From: Tieghemiomyces parasiticus
Lineage: Eukaryota > Kickxellomycota > Dimargaritomycetes > Dimargaritales > Dimargaritaceae
Assembly (NCBI GenBank): GCA_027575765.1
Contig: JANBPT010001305.1
Location: 1 to 10,983, forward strand
Length of the DNA stretch: 10,983 nt
Direction of reading: 5' to 3'
This document shows, piece by piece, positions 1-9,700 of the stretch. Made by a program: the position numbers and the translations under genes. The notes beneath the pieces are model-generated. The model was not told the DNA's origin. It saw only the letters and a list, made by a program, of their open reading frames with translations, and did no database searches. The first letter of the stretch is position 1; every line of letters begins with the position of its first letter.

Positions 1-29
1 CCGGTGGATGGAAATTTGGCAGTCGACAT
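1..29 (-). CDS. Possible outward-facing gene start, cut by window edge
   Basis: On the minus strand an ATG at 29-27 sits in a strong context (CTCCACCATGT) like those of the four real genes here. The frame stays open to the edge, giving MSTAKFPST plus a partial codon. The same start lies in the opposite arm, also pointing outward. Similarity between the arms is highest around this ATG and fades upstream of it, as expected for paralogous promoters. Only nine full codons are visible, so it could be chance and the protein cannot be identified. Confidence 0.2.
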
Positions 30-152
30 GGTGGAGAGGTAAATTGGTGAGCCGCGAGACTAAGGTGTGCCCCAATTTAGAATCGGTTGATACCATTTGT
101 TTACCGGCCCTAGTCACCTCAAGGTTTTACCTACAGCTCTAATGTCTGAGAC
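1..152 (+). repeat. Left arm of window-spanning inverted repeat
   Basis: This arm matches the reverse complement of 10832-10983. Bases 1-77 are identical, and the first mismatch is at 78. From 78 to 152 there are 12 mismatches without an indel (78, 95, 115, 119, 120, 125, 138, 140, 142-145), about 84% identity. Weaker similarity (about 57%) continues to roughly 197 and then fades. Read inward from base 8 there is a 43-codon open frame, also open in the other arm. Read outward there is a possible start codon at 29-27. I infer a multi-copy sequence, either a gene family's 5' region or a mobile-element end. The exact 77-base stretch probably reflects assembly rather than recent duplication. Confidence 0.9.
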
Positions 153-156
153 ATTG

Positions 157-301
157 AATATCGCTTAAACGACTCGCTTTGGATCGTTTAAAGATTTAGT
201 GTGTGTCAGCGGTTCTTACCTGCCTTCTGATGCGCGATTCCTGCGGTGTGTCATCAACTATAGAGATTTGAGTTGAGTCTGCCTTCGTTTTAAGCGATAT
301 T
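157..301. repeat. 13-base inverted repeat pair
   Basis: AATATCGCTTAAA at 157-169 is the exact reverse complement of 289-301. About 119 bases lie between the arms. Allowing one bulged base, the pairing extends about three more pairs inward. It lies just inside the end of the left repeat arm. It could be a small hairpin-forming element or a relic of an insertion. I see no target-site duplication. Confidence 0.5.
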
Positions 302-973
302 TTCATATAGTATTTTAGGTACTTCCAGAATAGACTTTATAGTCGTTGACATTTTCATGTAAACGTAATTTAGGCATTATGATTACCCTTTGTGATCCAT
401 TGTAAACTTTGGAGTAAACATGTGGTAGGTTTGATCATGATCCAAGAATAGAAGTATCAAATGTGGAATTCTTTACTTTTTAAACTGTCCTGGATCCTTT
501 GATATGGCGAAGGCCTGCGGCTTAGCCTTCTCGGTACCGTGTTAATATAGTGGGAATAATTGGAATCGGAGGAAAGCTTAGAGAAATGTTGCAGGTGTCG
601 TTCAAAAAGAGGAATTGCCCAAATGGCTGCGATAAGAGGTACATAAGTAGGAAGTGGAACTGGCTATTTTTCTAGCTAAGTGCCCAGTGGCGGCGTGGAG
701 GTTTGGGGATGGCGTTGGTTGTTGCCAGACGAGTAGCCAATTTTGGGTTTTGACGTTCATGGAGTTCTAACACGTGGAGTAGGAGGCTAATCGGTTTCAA
801 CTGATGCCGGGGCAAGCGACGGCAGAGTCAATTTTGGCAACCAGCTTATGCTATATATGCGTGGCACTCAGGTCCTGGTAATCAATCCTCTGTACGCTGA
901 GGATCAGCCTTATCCCACCCGGTAAGTATGGTTTAGGGTCTCTGACTTGGACCTACTTCGCAGAACAGCGTCC

Positions 974-979
974 TTTATT
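974..979 (-). terminator. Candidate polyadenylation signal for the helicase gene
   Basis: AATAAA on the minus strand, 213 bases past the helicase stop codon. It is the clearest hexamer on that strand in the 3' flank. The distance is longer than for the other genes here, so another weak AT-rich signal nearer the stop may be the real one. Confidence 0.3.
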
Positions 980-1192
980 GTCTTTCTATAGTACCCAATT
1001 CTTTTATAGGTTATACTGTTAGACCCGCTACATTCGAGGCAATCGGTTTATAGCAACGAGTGTAAACTTGGGTGCCATAAATTTCATTCCGCATCACCAC
1101 TCTCACTCCCCTTGCAGACCCCAAGGACTTGCTTACCCCGCGCATTAAAATATTCTTGTTCTACAAGGTTGTATTAGCTTGGTACACCCCGA

Positions 1193-3002
1193 CTAGCGAC
1201 GGCTCCGCTTACGGTCTTTGCCGATCGATTTGACAGCGTCCTTGAGGGCCCGCTGGCGGACTGACTGAGCATCAGCCATGTCCTCGTCACCCCTGGCCGG
1301 ACGTTTGCCTCGACCGCTACCCTTTTTGGTGTCATTCTCTTTCACCTCAATGGCGGCCAGCCGCTGGGCCTCCTGCACACGTTCTTGGAGCAGCAAGACG
1401 CCGTCAGAGTCCACATTGTAAAGGTCCAGCTTCTTACCCAGGGCGAATTCGATACGCTGGTAGAGCTCAATGTCGTACTGGGTAACCATCGTGATACTCT
1501 TCCCGGAGCGGCCTGCCCGGGCGGTACGGCCCACGCGGTGAATATAGTCCTTGGAGGTGCCTGGTACATCGTAGTTGATGACCACATCGACGAGCGGAAT
1601 GTCGAGACCGCGGCTGGCCACGTCGGTAGCGACCAAAATGTTCCGATCTCCTTCCTTAAACTTGGTTAGCGAGCCCAACCGCTTGTCCATGCTGAGTTGG
1701 CCGTGGAGCGGGATGGCCGGAAAGCCCAGGTTACGCAGGAGGAGGGACAGCCGCAGGGCTTCGTTGCACGTGCGCGCAAAGACGATGGACGAGTTGCCGG
1801 CCAGCTCGTTGAGCAGGTAGACGAGGTGGGCGTCCTTGCGCTTGAACGGGAGGAATACGTAGTACTGTAGCAGGGTGTCGACGGTGGAGTACTTACCCGT
1901 CACCTCCAATTTGACTGGGTCATTAAGGGATGCCTTTTGGAGCTTGGCTACCTTGGTGGTCATGGTGGCCGAAAAAAGGTACGTGTTGCGCTCCTTAGGA
2001 ATGGCCCGAAGAATCTGATTGATCTTGATACCAAAGTCCAGGTCGAGCAGTCGGTCAGCCTCGTCCATAACCTGTAGTAAGTAGATGGCGGGTAAGTCGG
2101 TAATGGGGAGTACAGTTAGCATGTTAGCAAGGTTATCCGGCTTTTCTCTAACGTAATGATTGCCGTACTGTAATCCAGCCCGGTATGCGTGACTACTGGA
2201 GAGACCATACGAGAAATGCAAAGCCGTTAACGACTTACCAAGCACTTGAGATTTTTGAGGTTAAACCCCTTGGTGTTCTCAAGGTGGTCCACCAGCCGGC
2301 CAGGCGTGCACACGACGATATGGGGCTTCTTAGTGAGAGCAATGGCCTGAGTCATCATGTCCATTCCACCCACGACTACCATCGACCGGACACCGATACT
2401 GGCGCCAAGGGATTCAAAGGTCTGCGAAATCTGAATAGCGAGCTCTCTGAGCGATTGAGTATGTGGGAGTGGGTAGGTGCCAGGTAAGACAAGTATCATA
2501 CCGGTTGGTTATATTATCTCGCATGAAGCGGGTCTCATGGGAGACTAGCTGGTTAGTCAAAACCTTATTGCGAATGACTGGGCCACTTACCGTGTGGGAG
2601 CCAAGACACAGGCATAGAAAGGCTGGGGCTTGTCCCATAAGCCTTGGAGGATGGGGATCGCAAACGCAGCGGTCTTACCGGACCCAGTCTGAGCGAGGCC
2701 GATAATGTCTTTGCCCTTCAGCGCCCAGGGGATGGCTTCGGCCTGGATTTGCGTGGGGGACTTGAAGCCCAGCTTATCGCAGGCCTTGCAAAGCTCGGGC
2801 ATGACACCCTACATGGTGGGAAAAAGAGGCAAAATTCGGTCCGATGGGGGTGAGTATAAGGCGGCAGGCGGAGAGCATTTCATTAAACGCTAAAGTGAGT
2901 CGGCCTCTGGCCCCAATGGGGGCTGCCCCTCCATAGTTAAATGGCTAGGGCGGGGACACTTACCAAGGCAGGAAAGGTGGTCTTCTGATCGTCGTCGCTC
3001 AT
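1193..3002 (-). CDS. RRP3: DEAD-box ATP-dependent RNA helicase, RRP3/DDX47 type
   Basis: Four exons: 3002-2964, 2808-2591, 2446-2239 and 2071-1193, separated by introns of 155, 144 and 167 bases, all with GTAAGT donors. The spliced product is 447 residues. Motifs in order: upstream aromatic F10, Q-motif GFKSPTQ (27-33), AQTGSGKT (52-59), PTREL (84-88), TPGR (133-136), DEAD (158-161), SAT (189-191), [12 protein letters not shown] (303-314) and [11 protein letters not shown] (333-343). The tail is basic ([16 protein letters not shown]), typical of a nucleolar protein. RRP3/DDX47 acts in the small-subunit processome, in 18S pre-rRNA maturation. Assignment to this subfamily rests on the Q-motif region ([20 protein letters not shown]) and the GKKLDLY segment; another nucleolar DEAD-box family is less likely. 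The N-terminal extension is very short. The start is the first ATG in frame with exon 1, in context ATACCATGA. It is transcribed away from the LRR gene. Confidence 0.93.
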
Positions 3003-3557
3003 GGTATTGGCTATGTGAATGGTCGGTATGCTTTTAGAGGATAAGCGGCAAATGGATCTTTCACTTGTCAGCAGAGCATGAGAATGTCAATTCGGTACGG
3101 TTAAACGACGAACGAATGGGTGGCCAGGGAATGGTGAGGGGAACGCATGTGGAATATTGCTCAATAAAAAAAATACTGCTGGGACGTGAATTCAGGACCC
3201 CGAGCTGGAAAAAAAAAAAGCAATACCTACTCGGATTCTCGTCACTCTCGGAGCTGCAAGGAAAAAAATAATTATATTCTCTCAATCACTAGCAGCCGAG
3301 TAGCATGCCAATGAGAAGCCCAAACTACTCTTGACAATTCGAGCCCTCTGGCCACGCATCCCGACTGCCTTTGTAGACTACCCACGCTTGGTAGCCTTTC
3401 TCGCACCTTCGCCCGCCCTCTTGCCTATTTGCACCCGCTCTTGAAAACGACATTCTGTGTTCGCCCTTTAACACGTCAGTCGACATTCACCGTCTGCCAC
3501 TTCTCGCATCACCACCCTCGACCGAGCACCGCGGCCCCTTCCCCGTCCAATACCGCC
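3003..3557. promoter_or_regulatory. Shared divergent promoter region between helicase and LRR genes
   Basis: This 555-base gap separates two genes transcribed away from each other and must hold both promoters and 5' leaders. It has A-rich tracts near 3166-3174, 3209-3219 and 3260-3274, a CCAAT at 3308-3312 on the plus strand, and a strongly pyrimidine-rich stretch from about 3330 to the LRR start, typical of fungal leaders. No clear TATA box is placed for either gene. The frame of the LRR gene is open upstream from about 3429, but its composition there looks like leader sequence rather than protein. Confidence 0.6.
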
Positions 3558-5161
3558 ATGAAACTCACGCCGGTGGTTCTCACCCAGCATGCGACGGTTA
3601 GCATCACCGAGGCCAAGGAGTTCAATCTTTCCGGCAAGGACATCGACGAGGTCGAGGACATTTCGTGCTGCATCGAGCTGCGCAAGCTCAACCTTAGTAA
3701 CAACCGTCTCAGCGGCTCACAGTCCACGGACGGCCTGCGTCGGCTCACCTCGCTGACCTGGTTGAACCTGGCTCACAATGAACTCGACCAGGGTGAGTTT
3801 CTGCGGGATTTGACCGAACTCACCGTGCTCAACCTCAGTAACAACCGGCTCCTGCAGCTGCCCGCCTGGCTGGTGTCATGTACGAAGCTGAAAGCCCTGA
3901 TCGTAAACAACAACAAGCTGGTTCGCGTCGAGAATGTGGGGAAAATGACCGACCTGAACACACTTGGTAGGTGACGAATCTAGTGACGGCCAAGCTTAGT
4001 GGGCGCAGCCCCAACGGCCGAATGCGGGGAAGGCAGGGACATGATCACCAGTCTCCTCCGCCACCGCCTTTAAGTCACTGTATCTAGCTTATCGCCTTGC
4101 TACACTCCGACCTTGGACTCATTAGCCAACCTCCCTTCTGTTCTACCTTGGCCACCTAGTCATCTCACACAACGAATTCGAACAGCTGCCAGCGCTACTG
4201 CGCAACCTCAAGCTTATCAAGCTATCCGCGACGCACAACGCCCTGCGGACCATCCCTGACTATGGCCACCTAACGCAGCTCAAGGAGCTCCGGCTCGGCA
4301 ATAACCGCATCGCCTCGGTCCCAGAGGCCATCGCCAGCTGTCAGGCCCTCGAGATCCTGGACCTGGGTGCCAATTTGATCAGCGGCTGGAGGTAAGTGGG
4401 GCGGTATGCGAGCCACCCTCGACCCTACTATTGAAAGTAGCATCAAACGGCGTCTTCGATGGGATGATCATGGCTGACCACCGCTACTACTCTATCCACC
4501 CAACCGGTTTTTTATTACCGCACGCTCCAGCGATATCGTGGCGCTCTCCAAAATGACCAAGCTAGTCAACCTCAATCTAAAGGGCAACAAGCTCTGCGAG
4601 CAGCCAGACTACCGGGCGAAGCTGCTGCAGTTCATCCCGACACTCCGCATTCTGGATGGTGAACGATTCGATACCAAGTTCCTGGAGCGGCGGCAAAAGA
4701 CCAAACAGTTCAAAGAGTTCGCCGCCGAGCAAATCAAGCAAAACAAACCCTTCAATTGGTTCCGAACCAAAGAGGAGCGGGAGCAGGTGCGCAAGGAACG
4801 CGAACAGGCTAAGAAAGAGTTGGAGCAGACAGAGGGGTCGACAGGGGAGGGTGCCAGTAAGCGTTCCGCGGCCGAGACGGAGGAGGATATGTCAACTAAT
4901 GCTCCCCCGCCCCGTAAGAAGACGAAACGCGACGAAAAAAGGGATAAACCTAGGAAAGAAGGGAGAGAGCAAGGGGAAGGGAAGGCCAAGAAGCCCCGGG
5001 GTACAACGGACCGCGCCCAGCCGCGGAACGATCGCGGTGCGAAGCACAACAGCTCCGCTGCTATGTCGGCAGTTAATGGCCCATCGAAAGGCCACCAAAG
5101 AGCCAAGAAGTCGAGCGGTGAACGGCCCCGAGGGGACAAGCGTACTAACGGCAGCAGATAA
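3558..5161 (+). CDS. Leucine-rich-repeat protein with basic disordered tail
   Basis: Three exons: 3558-3966, 4160-4391 and 4531-5161. Introns are 193 bases (donor GTAGGT) and 139 bases (GTAAGT). The spliced product is 423 residues. Residues about 38-235 form roughly nine leucine-rich repeats of 21-26 residues with the LxxLxLxxNxL core, for example LRKLNLSNNRL (41-51), LTVLNLSNNRL (88-98), LKELRLGNNRI (177-187) and LVNLNLKGNKL (225-235). The end, PDYRAKLLQFIPTLRILDG (239-257), resembles an LRR cap. A charged, probably helical segment follows (about 258-312), then a Lys/Arg-rich low-complexity tail (about 340-423, e.g. PRKKTKR) likely to carry nuclear targeting signals and possibly bind nucleic acid. 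No signal peptide or membrane segment is seen. Start chosen at ACCGCCATG; in-frame upstream ATGs lie in leader-like sequence. I recognise the fold but not an orthologue. Confidence 0.88.
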
Positions 5162-5543
5162 TCACTGGATACCGCTCACCAATGCCCACGATCGATAATA
5201 AACCTATCGCCAGCGACTTCCTTTCTACGGTAATTTAGAATAAAGAGACGTCGTAGTGACCTCGACCATGCGAACCTCAGCATAGGTGAAGGTGGCGTGG
5301 ATACGAAACGTGGCACCGCTTGGCCGGCTAGAAACAGGGGGGGTGGCCCAGGCTTCCAGCACCCAGACTCAAGCCAGGCGGGATACGGTTGGCGTCTAAG
5401 CTAGTAGCCCAAGCACTGGCTCTCAACAGTCACCTAGTAGCCCCAGCGCTTCGTCCAGCATCTCGTCCAACGTCACTGGCATCTTGGAACCGGTTCCTCA
5501 TCCCTTCGCCATCCGTTGCTAATCTTTCACCAGTCTAACCACC
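5162..5543. other. Intergenic: LRR 3' flank and proteasome chaperone promoter
   Basis: No gene seen. The 5' part holds two AATAAA hexamers. An imperfect direct repeat begins CTAGTAGCCC at 5401 and again at 5434, with roughly 17 bases matching apart from three differences. The last 90 bases before the next start codon are pyrimidine-rich and lack ATG, as in a fungal 5' leader. No TATA box is evident. Confidence 0.5.
5197..5202 (+). terminator. Polyadenylation signal of LRR gene
   Basis: AATAAA starting 36 bases after the LRR stop codon. A second copy lies at 5239-5244. Either or both could direct cleavage. The spacing is usual for a short fungal 3' UTR. Confidence 0.5.
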
Positions 5544-6232
5544 ATGGCCGAGCCTGCATTCCCCGTGAACATCCGGCAGACATGCCTAGAGGTCCAAGGC
5601 CACCCAACTGACGTGGTACTCCTGGGCTTCGCCGACAAGATAGTGGTCCTCATCACCCAGTTAGGCAACGTCGGGTCGCTAGTAAGTGTTCAGCAGCCAT
5701 GAGATCCACCGACAGGCTGGGGTCCGCCTCCGCGAGGTGCCACGTTGGGTACGAGCCCGCTTCCCGACAGCAGTCAAGGGCGTGAGGTACCATGCCACTA
5801 GTCAACTGTCTGTCTTCAACCAGCAGCCTAATTAACCCCGCTGTGCTCCACAACTGCCTGCACGGGCCCGACCCCCATTAGATACTTTCCCAGCTCGCCA
5901 GCGGCGGCGGTGACCGGACGACAGACATGGCGGGTCACCCACGGACCGTGGACGATGACGACTTTGGGGGATCCTCCGCCCCACCCACGCACACACAGTT
6001 CTTGCTCGGTAATACGAGTGACTCCGGCCTCAACGTCGTCTACCAGCTCTTCGCCAGCGAGGTAACTCACCTAATCCACCAGCAGAGCCCTCAGGATGCC
6101 CGGGCACTGCTGCTGGGCATCTCGCTGAAAGACCACCGTGAGTATAGCGGCGATGGGGCGCCCAGTTCTGGTAACGTCGCTGGCGTGCTGCGCCCAGTCC
6201 TGGACGCAGTAGCCGGTCTTCGGGTATGGTAA
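5544..6232 (+). CDS. PSMG3: Proteasome assembly chaperone 3-like protein (PAC3 family)
   Basis: Two exons: 5544-5681 and 5882-6232, with a 200-base intron (donor GTAAGT, acceptor ATTAG). The product is 162 residues. The N-terminal half (HPTDVVLLGFADKIVVLITQ, 20-39) and the C-terminal half (FLLG at 86-89, LLLGISLKD, terminal LRVW) follow the order of PSMG3/PAC3. In that family PAC3 pairs with PAC4 to help build the 20S proteasome alpha ring in the cytosol. Between the halves, residues about 47-85 form a Gly/Asp-rich low-complexity insertion including VDDDDFGG, making the protein about 40 residues longer than the roughly 120-residue animal form. A second in-frame acceptor (TTTCCCAG ending at 5893) would drop residues ILSQ. 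The start lies in a perfect ACCACCATGG context. Similarity is judged by eye in a fast-evolving family, so confidence is moderate. Confidence 0.72.
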
Positions 6233-6750
6233 TTTTTCGTCACTGCCTGCACCACGTTGATGATACCGTTTGCACGTCGTCTTTGTAAAGGGGTTGAGAA
6301 GCGGAGCCACAATAAACACACGAGGTATCCGCGCGGCTGGTCCGTTGATCGCGGTGGATGAGTTGTCTATTAATTATTCAAGTCCAGAGTGCGCTAGCCG
6401 ATTGCGGGCACTGGTACAATTGGGGAGGATCCGGCCCTATCTGGAAGCAGCAGCGGCGCGACAATTGGTGACCTATAGCGAACAGACTGGTGCATTGACA
6501 GTAGCTCTTTCAGCGGGACTGTGGCTATTCCCTGTAATACCATTAGGGAGGGGGTGCCGCAGCGGAAGTCTCTGTACCTCCCTCCCGCAAACTGGTACCC
6601 CTTGTGTCCTACCGTTTGTGTAGATGCAAGTTGTTCGAGTCTTTGCGCATTTGCCTCGGAGGCCCGCATGCCGGTGGGCAGACGATTCATACGATAACCC
6701 TTCGCTTAACTACTCCCTGCAGAGTACACTCTCCACCCATTCATTTCACC
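6233..6750. other. Intergenic: chaperone 3' flank and REV1 promoter
   Basis: 518 bases without a supported gene. AATAAA at 6311 is the likely polyadenylation signal of the chaperone gene. A minus-strand frame of 98 codons with a true ATG (6690 to 6394) crosses most of the gap, but its translation has no recognisable motif and it is probably chance in GC-rich DNA. The last 60 bases before the REV1 start are pyrimidine-rich, as in the other leaders here. Confidence 0.5.
6311..6316 (+). terminator. Polyadenylation signal of proteasome chaperone gene
   Basis: AATAAA 78 bases after the stop codon of the upstream gene, on the correct strand. It is the only such hexamer in this gap. Confidence 0.5.
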
Positions 6751-9700
6751 ATGGCGGCCCGCACGCCTGACGTGGGACAGGAGCTAGAGCCTGTCCAGGA
6801 GTACACCATGCGGCACTACATGGCCGACAAAGTGCGTAAACTGCAGGCCCAGGGTGAGGCCATAACGGGTACGAACGTCAGAGTCGCCGCCGAACCCAAC
6901 AAACCAGGTAAGCCCCTACTTTCATGTGCTCACGGGGTCTTTTAGGCAATGAAGTTGAGGGCTCCACTGCGCCGGTCACTGTTTGTTATTTAGACTCCGA
7001 AGGCGTGCTATAATGCCCGGATGCACACTATCAAGCACAACCTTTTATTTAATCATCGGTTCAATGCGGCCTGGCGGACTCTTCCACTCCTCAGGCGTTT
7101 TCCTTGGCGTACGAGTCTTTGTGACAGGGTACACGGAGCCCAGTCAGCAGGAACTCCGCGCCCTTGTATTCACCCATGGCGGCCTGTTCGTCCATTACCT
7201 GACTCCGGCCGAAGAAATTACCTATATCGTGGCCACCCAACTTACGCCCAAAAAAGTCCAAGAATGGGGAGGCCGGGCCCTGTACCGTGTGGTCACCCCG
7301 GCCTGGGTCGTGGATAGCGCGAGTGCTGGTTGCCGGCTACCCTGGGCGACATACCAGCCGGAGTGCATGCGCGGCCGAGGTCAGGCCAGTCTCCTTCGGC
7401 AGCTCACTGGCACCGCCACCAGTAATCCTTCCTCGGTTACCCAACCGGCCGGTATGGCTACAGAGTTGATGATACGAACGGCCGCGTTGCCACCCCAGAT
7501 GGCGGCGAATTCGGCAATACCAAAGCCAACCCCCCCGATCCCCTCCGGCTGTCCCGAGCCACCGAGGAGCGGTGCGAAGGATCCCAGCCGTACTACCGCC
7601 ACTGACCCGGCCTTCCTTAAAAATTACTACCAGGCTTCCCGCCTGCACCTGCTCTCTGCGTTTAAATCTGAATTGCAGGCCTACATCATCGAACAAGTTA
7701 CAGCCGCTGGGGCCGCGACCGGACCCTCTCGTCCTCCACCAGGGCCAGGCGAGCACCGGGTGATATTCTACGCCGACTTTGACTGCTTCTTCGCCGCCGT
7801 TGCCCTTCGGTCCCGTCCCGACTTGGTCGACCGGCCAGTCGCTGTGAGCCACTGCCAGGATCCTACCACCCAATCGTCCCACAGCGATCTGGCGTCGTGC
7901 AATTACGTGGCCCGCAATTTCGGCATCAAGAACGGCATGCATGTCGGGCGGGCCCGTCAGCTATGTCCACAGCTGGTCCTCCTGCCTTATGACTTTGAGG
8001 CATACAAGGCCATATCGCGTGCGTTCTACCAGATCTTGACCGAGTATTCACCTCACGTTCAGGTGGGCAGCATGGACGAGGCCATCCTGGATGTCACCCA
8101 CCATTTCCCAGCCGACGCTCACCTAGGGAGTAGTGACGGTACGGCATACCTTGGCCTTGCCAAACGGCTCCGCGGTCAGGTTCACGCCGCCACGGGGTGC
8201 CAAATCAGCGTCGGCATCGCCACGAGTATCGTCCTAGCCAAACTGGCCGCCCGCCGCGCTAAACCACACGGACAATTCTATATCGCCCCCGAGGCTGCTA
8301 CGGCTGTCATTGCGCCTCTCCCCGTCCGTGATCTCCCCGGCGTAGGGTGGTCTAACGCCAACAAGTTAGCGACGCAAAGTATTACCACAATTGGTCAGCT
8401 CCAGCAGGCCGATCCGTCGGGCCTAGCCGATCTTCTCGGCCCCAAGGTCGCCCAGCAGCTCCAGCGACTCGCCTGTGGCAAAGACGATCGGTTGGTTCAG
8501 ACTCACACCGAGCGCCGGTCCATTGGTACCGAAGTGGGATGGGGCGTGCGGTTCGAACGGACCGACCAGGTCGTCCGGTTTTTGGCTGACCTGTGTCATG
8601 AGGTGGCCCAGCGGATGGCCGCCGCGGCGGTGCAAGGCCGCTCTGTGGTTCTGAAGGTTAAACGCCGGCAATCCGGGGCTGGCGAGCCCCACAAGCACTT
8701 GGGCCACGGCCTCTGCGATACTTTCACTCGTACCGCCTCACTTCCGCTGGCCACCCGCGAGGCCACCGTCCTCCAGACGGCATGCGAACGGCTCCTCCGC
8801 CAGTTGGCCGTCCCACCTACCGAGCTGCGCGCCCTCGGTATCCAGGTTCAGAAACTCGTGTCTGATACCCCGGGGCTTGCCAGGCTGGTCGGGGAACCAA
8901 CCCTACGTACCTTCTTCTCTGGACCACAACGGAGCCCCAAGGGTAAAGGTCTGGCTAGCGAGACAACGATTGGGGATAGTCCACGTGCTAAAATACCGCC
9001 CGCCCAAGCTGATCACCGGCAACAGACCACAGGGGAAAGTGGGCCTAGCAAGACAACCGAGTTGAATTCGTCAGCCACGAATACACCCCCGGCATCCCTA
9101 CCTACGACCACCCCGCCAGGGTTGTCCGTCCCATCCCCGCGCATAAGCCGGGAGGTGTGGCGGTGCCTTCCTGCCAGCCTCCGGCGAGATATTGCCCAGC
9201 GGTACCGAATAGACCCGAGTGAGGCCCGGTCGAATTTATTCCACGATCAGGTCTCACCGTCCCCGTCCCCCTTGCGGTTACTGCGAACTTCAGAAAATAG
9301 TGCCACCAGTGGACAATCCTACGGCACAACTGAGAATTCGCTACTGCCGGACAAAAATCCTAACTCGTTTCCCTCACCATCTCAGATCGACGAATCGGTC
9401 CTTCGGGATCTGCCCGCTGCCTTGCAACGCGAAATTAGGATTACTATGTACCACCGGGCTGGCTTCCGACGGTTTGCAGGTGTGTCTGGCAGACCGGACA
9501 GCGGTGGTGGTGTACTGGCGATCACAGATGTACCGCGAACTGCGACGAAGGAACAATCGACCCGGGCGCGTGGTCGCAAGCGGGGTAGACCGGCGGCCGC
9601 CGTTCAACAACCAAGATCTCCTGTTCAACCGCCATCGAGGGACCGCATGCTTTTAGGTTCCACGGAGAGTGGGTACGAAGACTACGAGCTCCTAACTCCC

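Larger units (their letters stand above)
153..1192. other. Gene-poor, AT-richer interval
   Basis: No long open frame on either strand and no recognisable protein. It holds the fading edge of the left repeat arm, a 13-base inverted repeat pair (157-169 and 289-301), and the 3' flank of the helicase gene. At 852-857 is a TATATA, followed at 856 by a short open frame that runs into a perfect donor (GTAAGTATGG at 922), with possible acceptors ending at 991 and 1009. The predicted spliced product is only about 31 codons, so this could be an unannotated short or non-coding transcript, or nothing. I found no tRNA, 5S or snRNA by eye, but cannot exclude one. Confidence 0.5.

Noticed and set aside
3429..3557. 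A 43-residue N-terminal extension of the LRR protein from an earlier ATG
   Set aside because: The segment is pyrimidine-rich, leader-like sequence with a weak start context; the ATG at 3558 has the strong ACCGCC context and leads directly into the conserved repeats.
4609..5139. 176-codon minus-strand open frame opposite the LRR gene's tail
   Set aside because: It is the shadow of the Lys/Arg-rich coding sequence on the plus strand; its translation has biased composition and no domain.
6138..6193. A possible second intron in the chaperone gene starting at GTGAGT
   Set aside because: The frame stays open and ends in the LRVW terminus expected for the family; an intron there would be far shorter than any other in the window.
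6394..6690. 98-codon minus-strand open frame between the chaperone and REV1 genes
   Set aside because: No recognisable motif, lies across the expected 3' UTR and promoter, and such frames arise by chance in GC-rich DNA.
6908..7094. REV1 exon 2 starting upstream at 6983 as part of the long open frame
   Set aside because: Splicing 6907 to 7095 joins in frame to give KPGVFLGVRVFVTGYT, matching the BRCT start of REV1, whereas the upstream stretch has no family similarity and no ATG there is needed.
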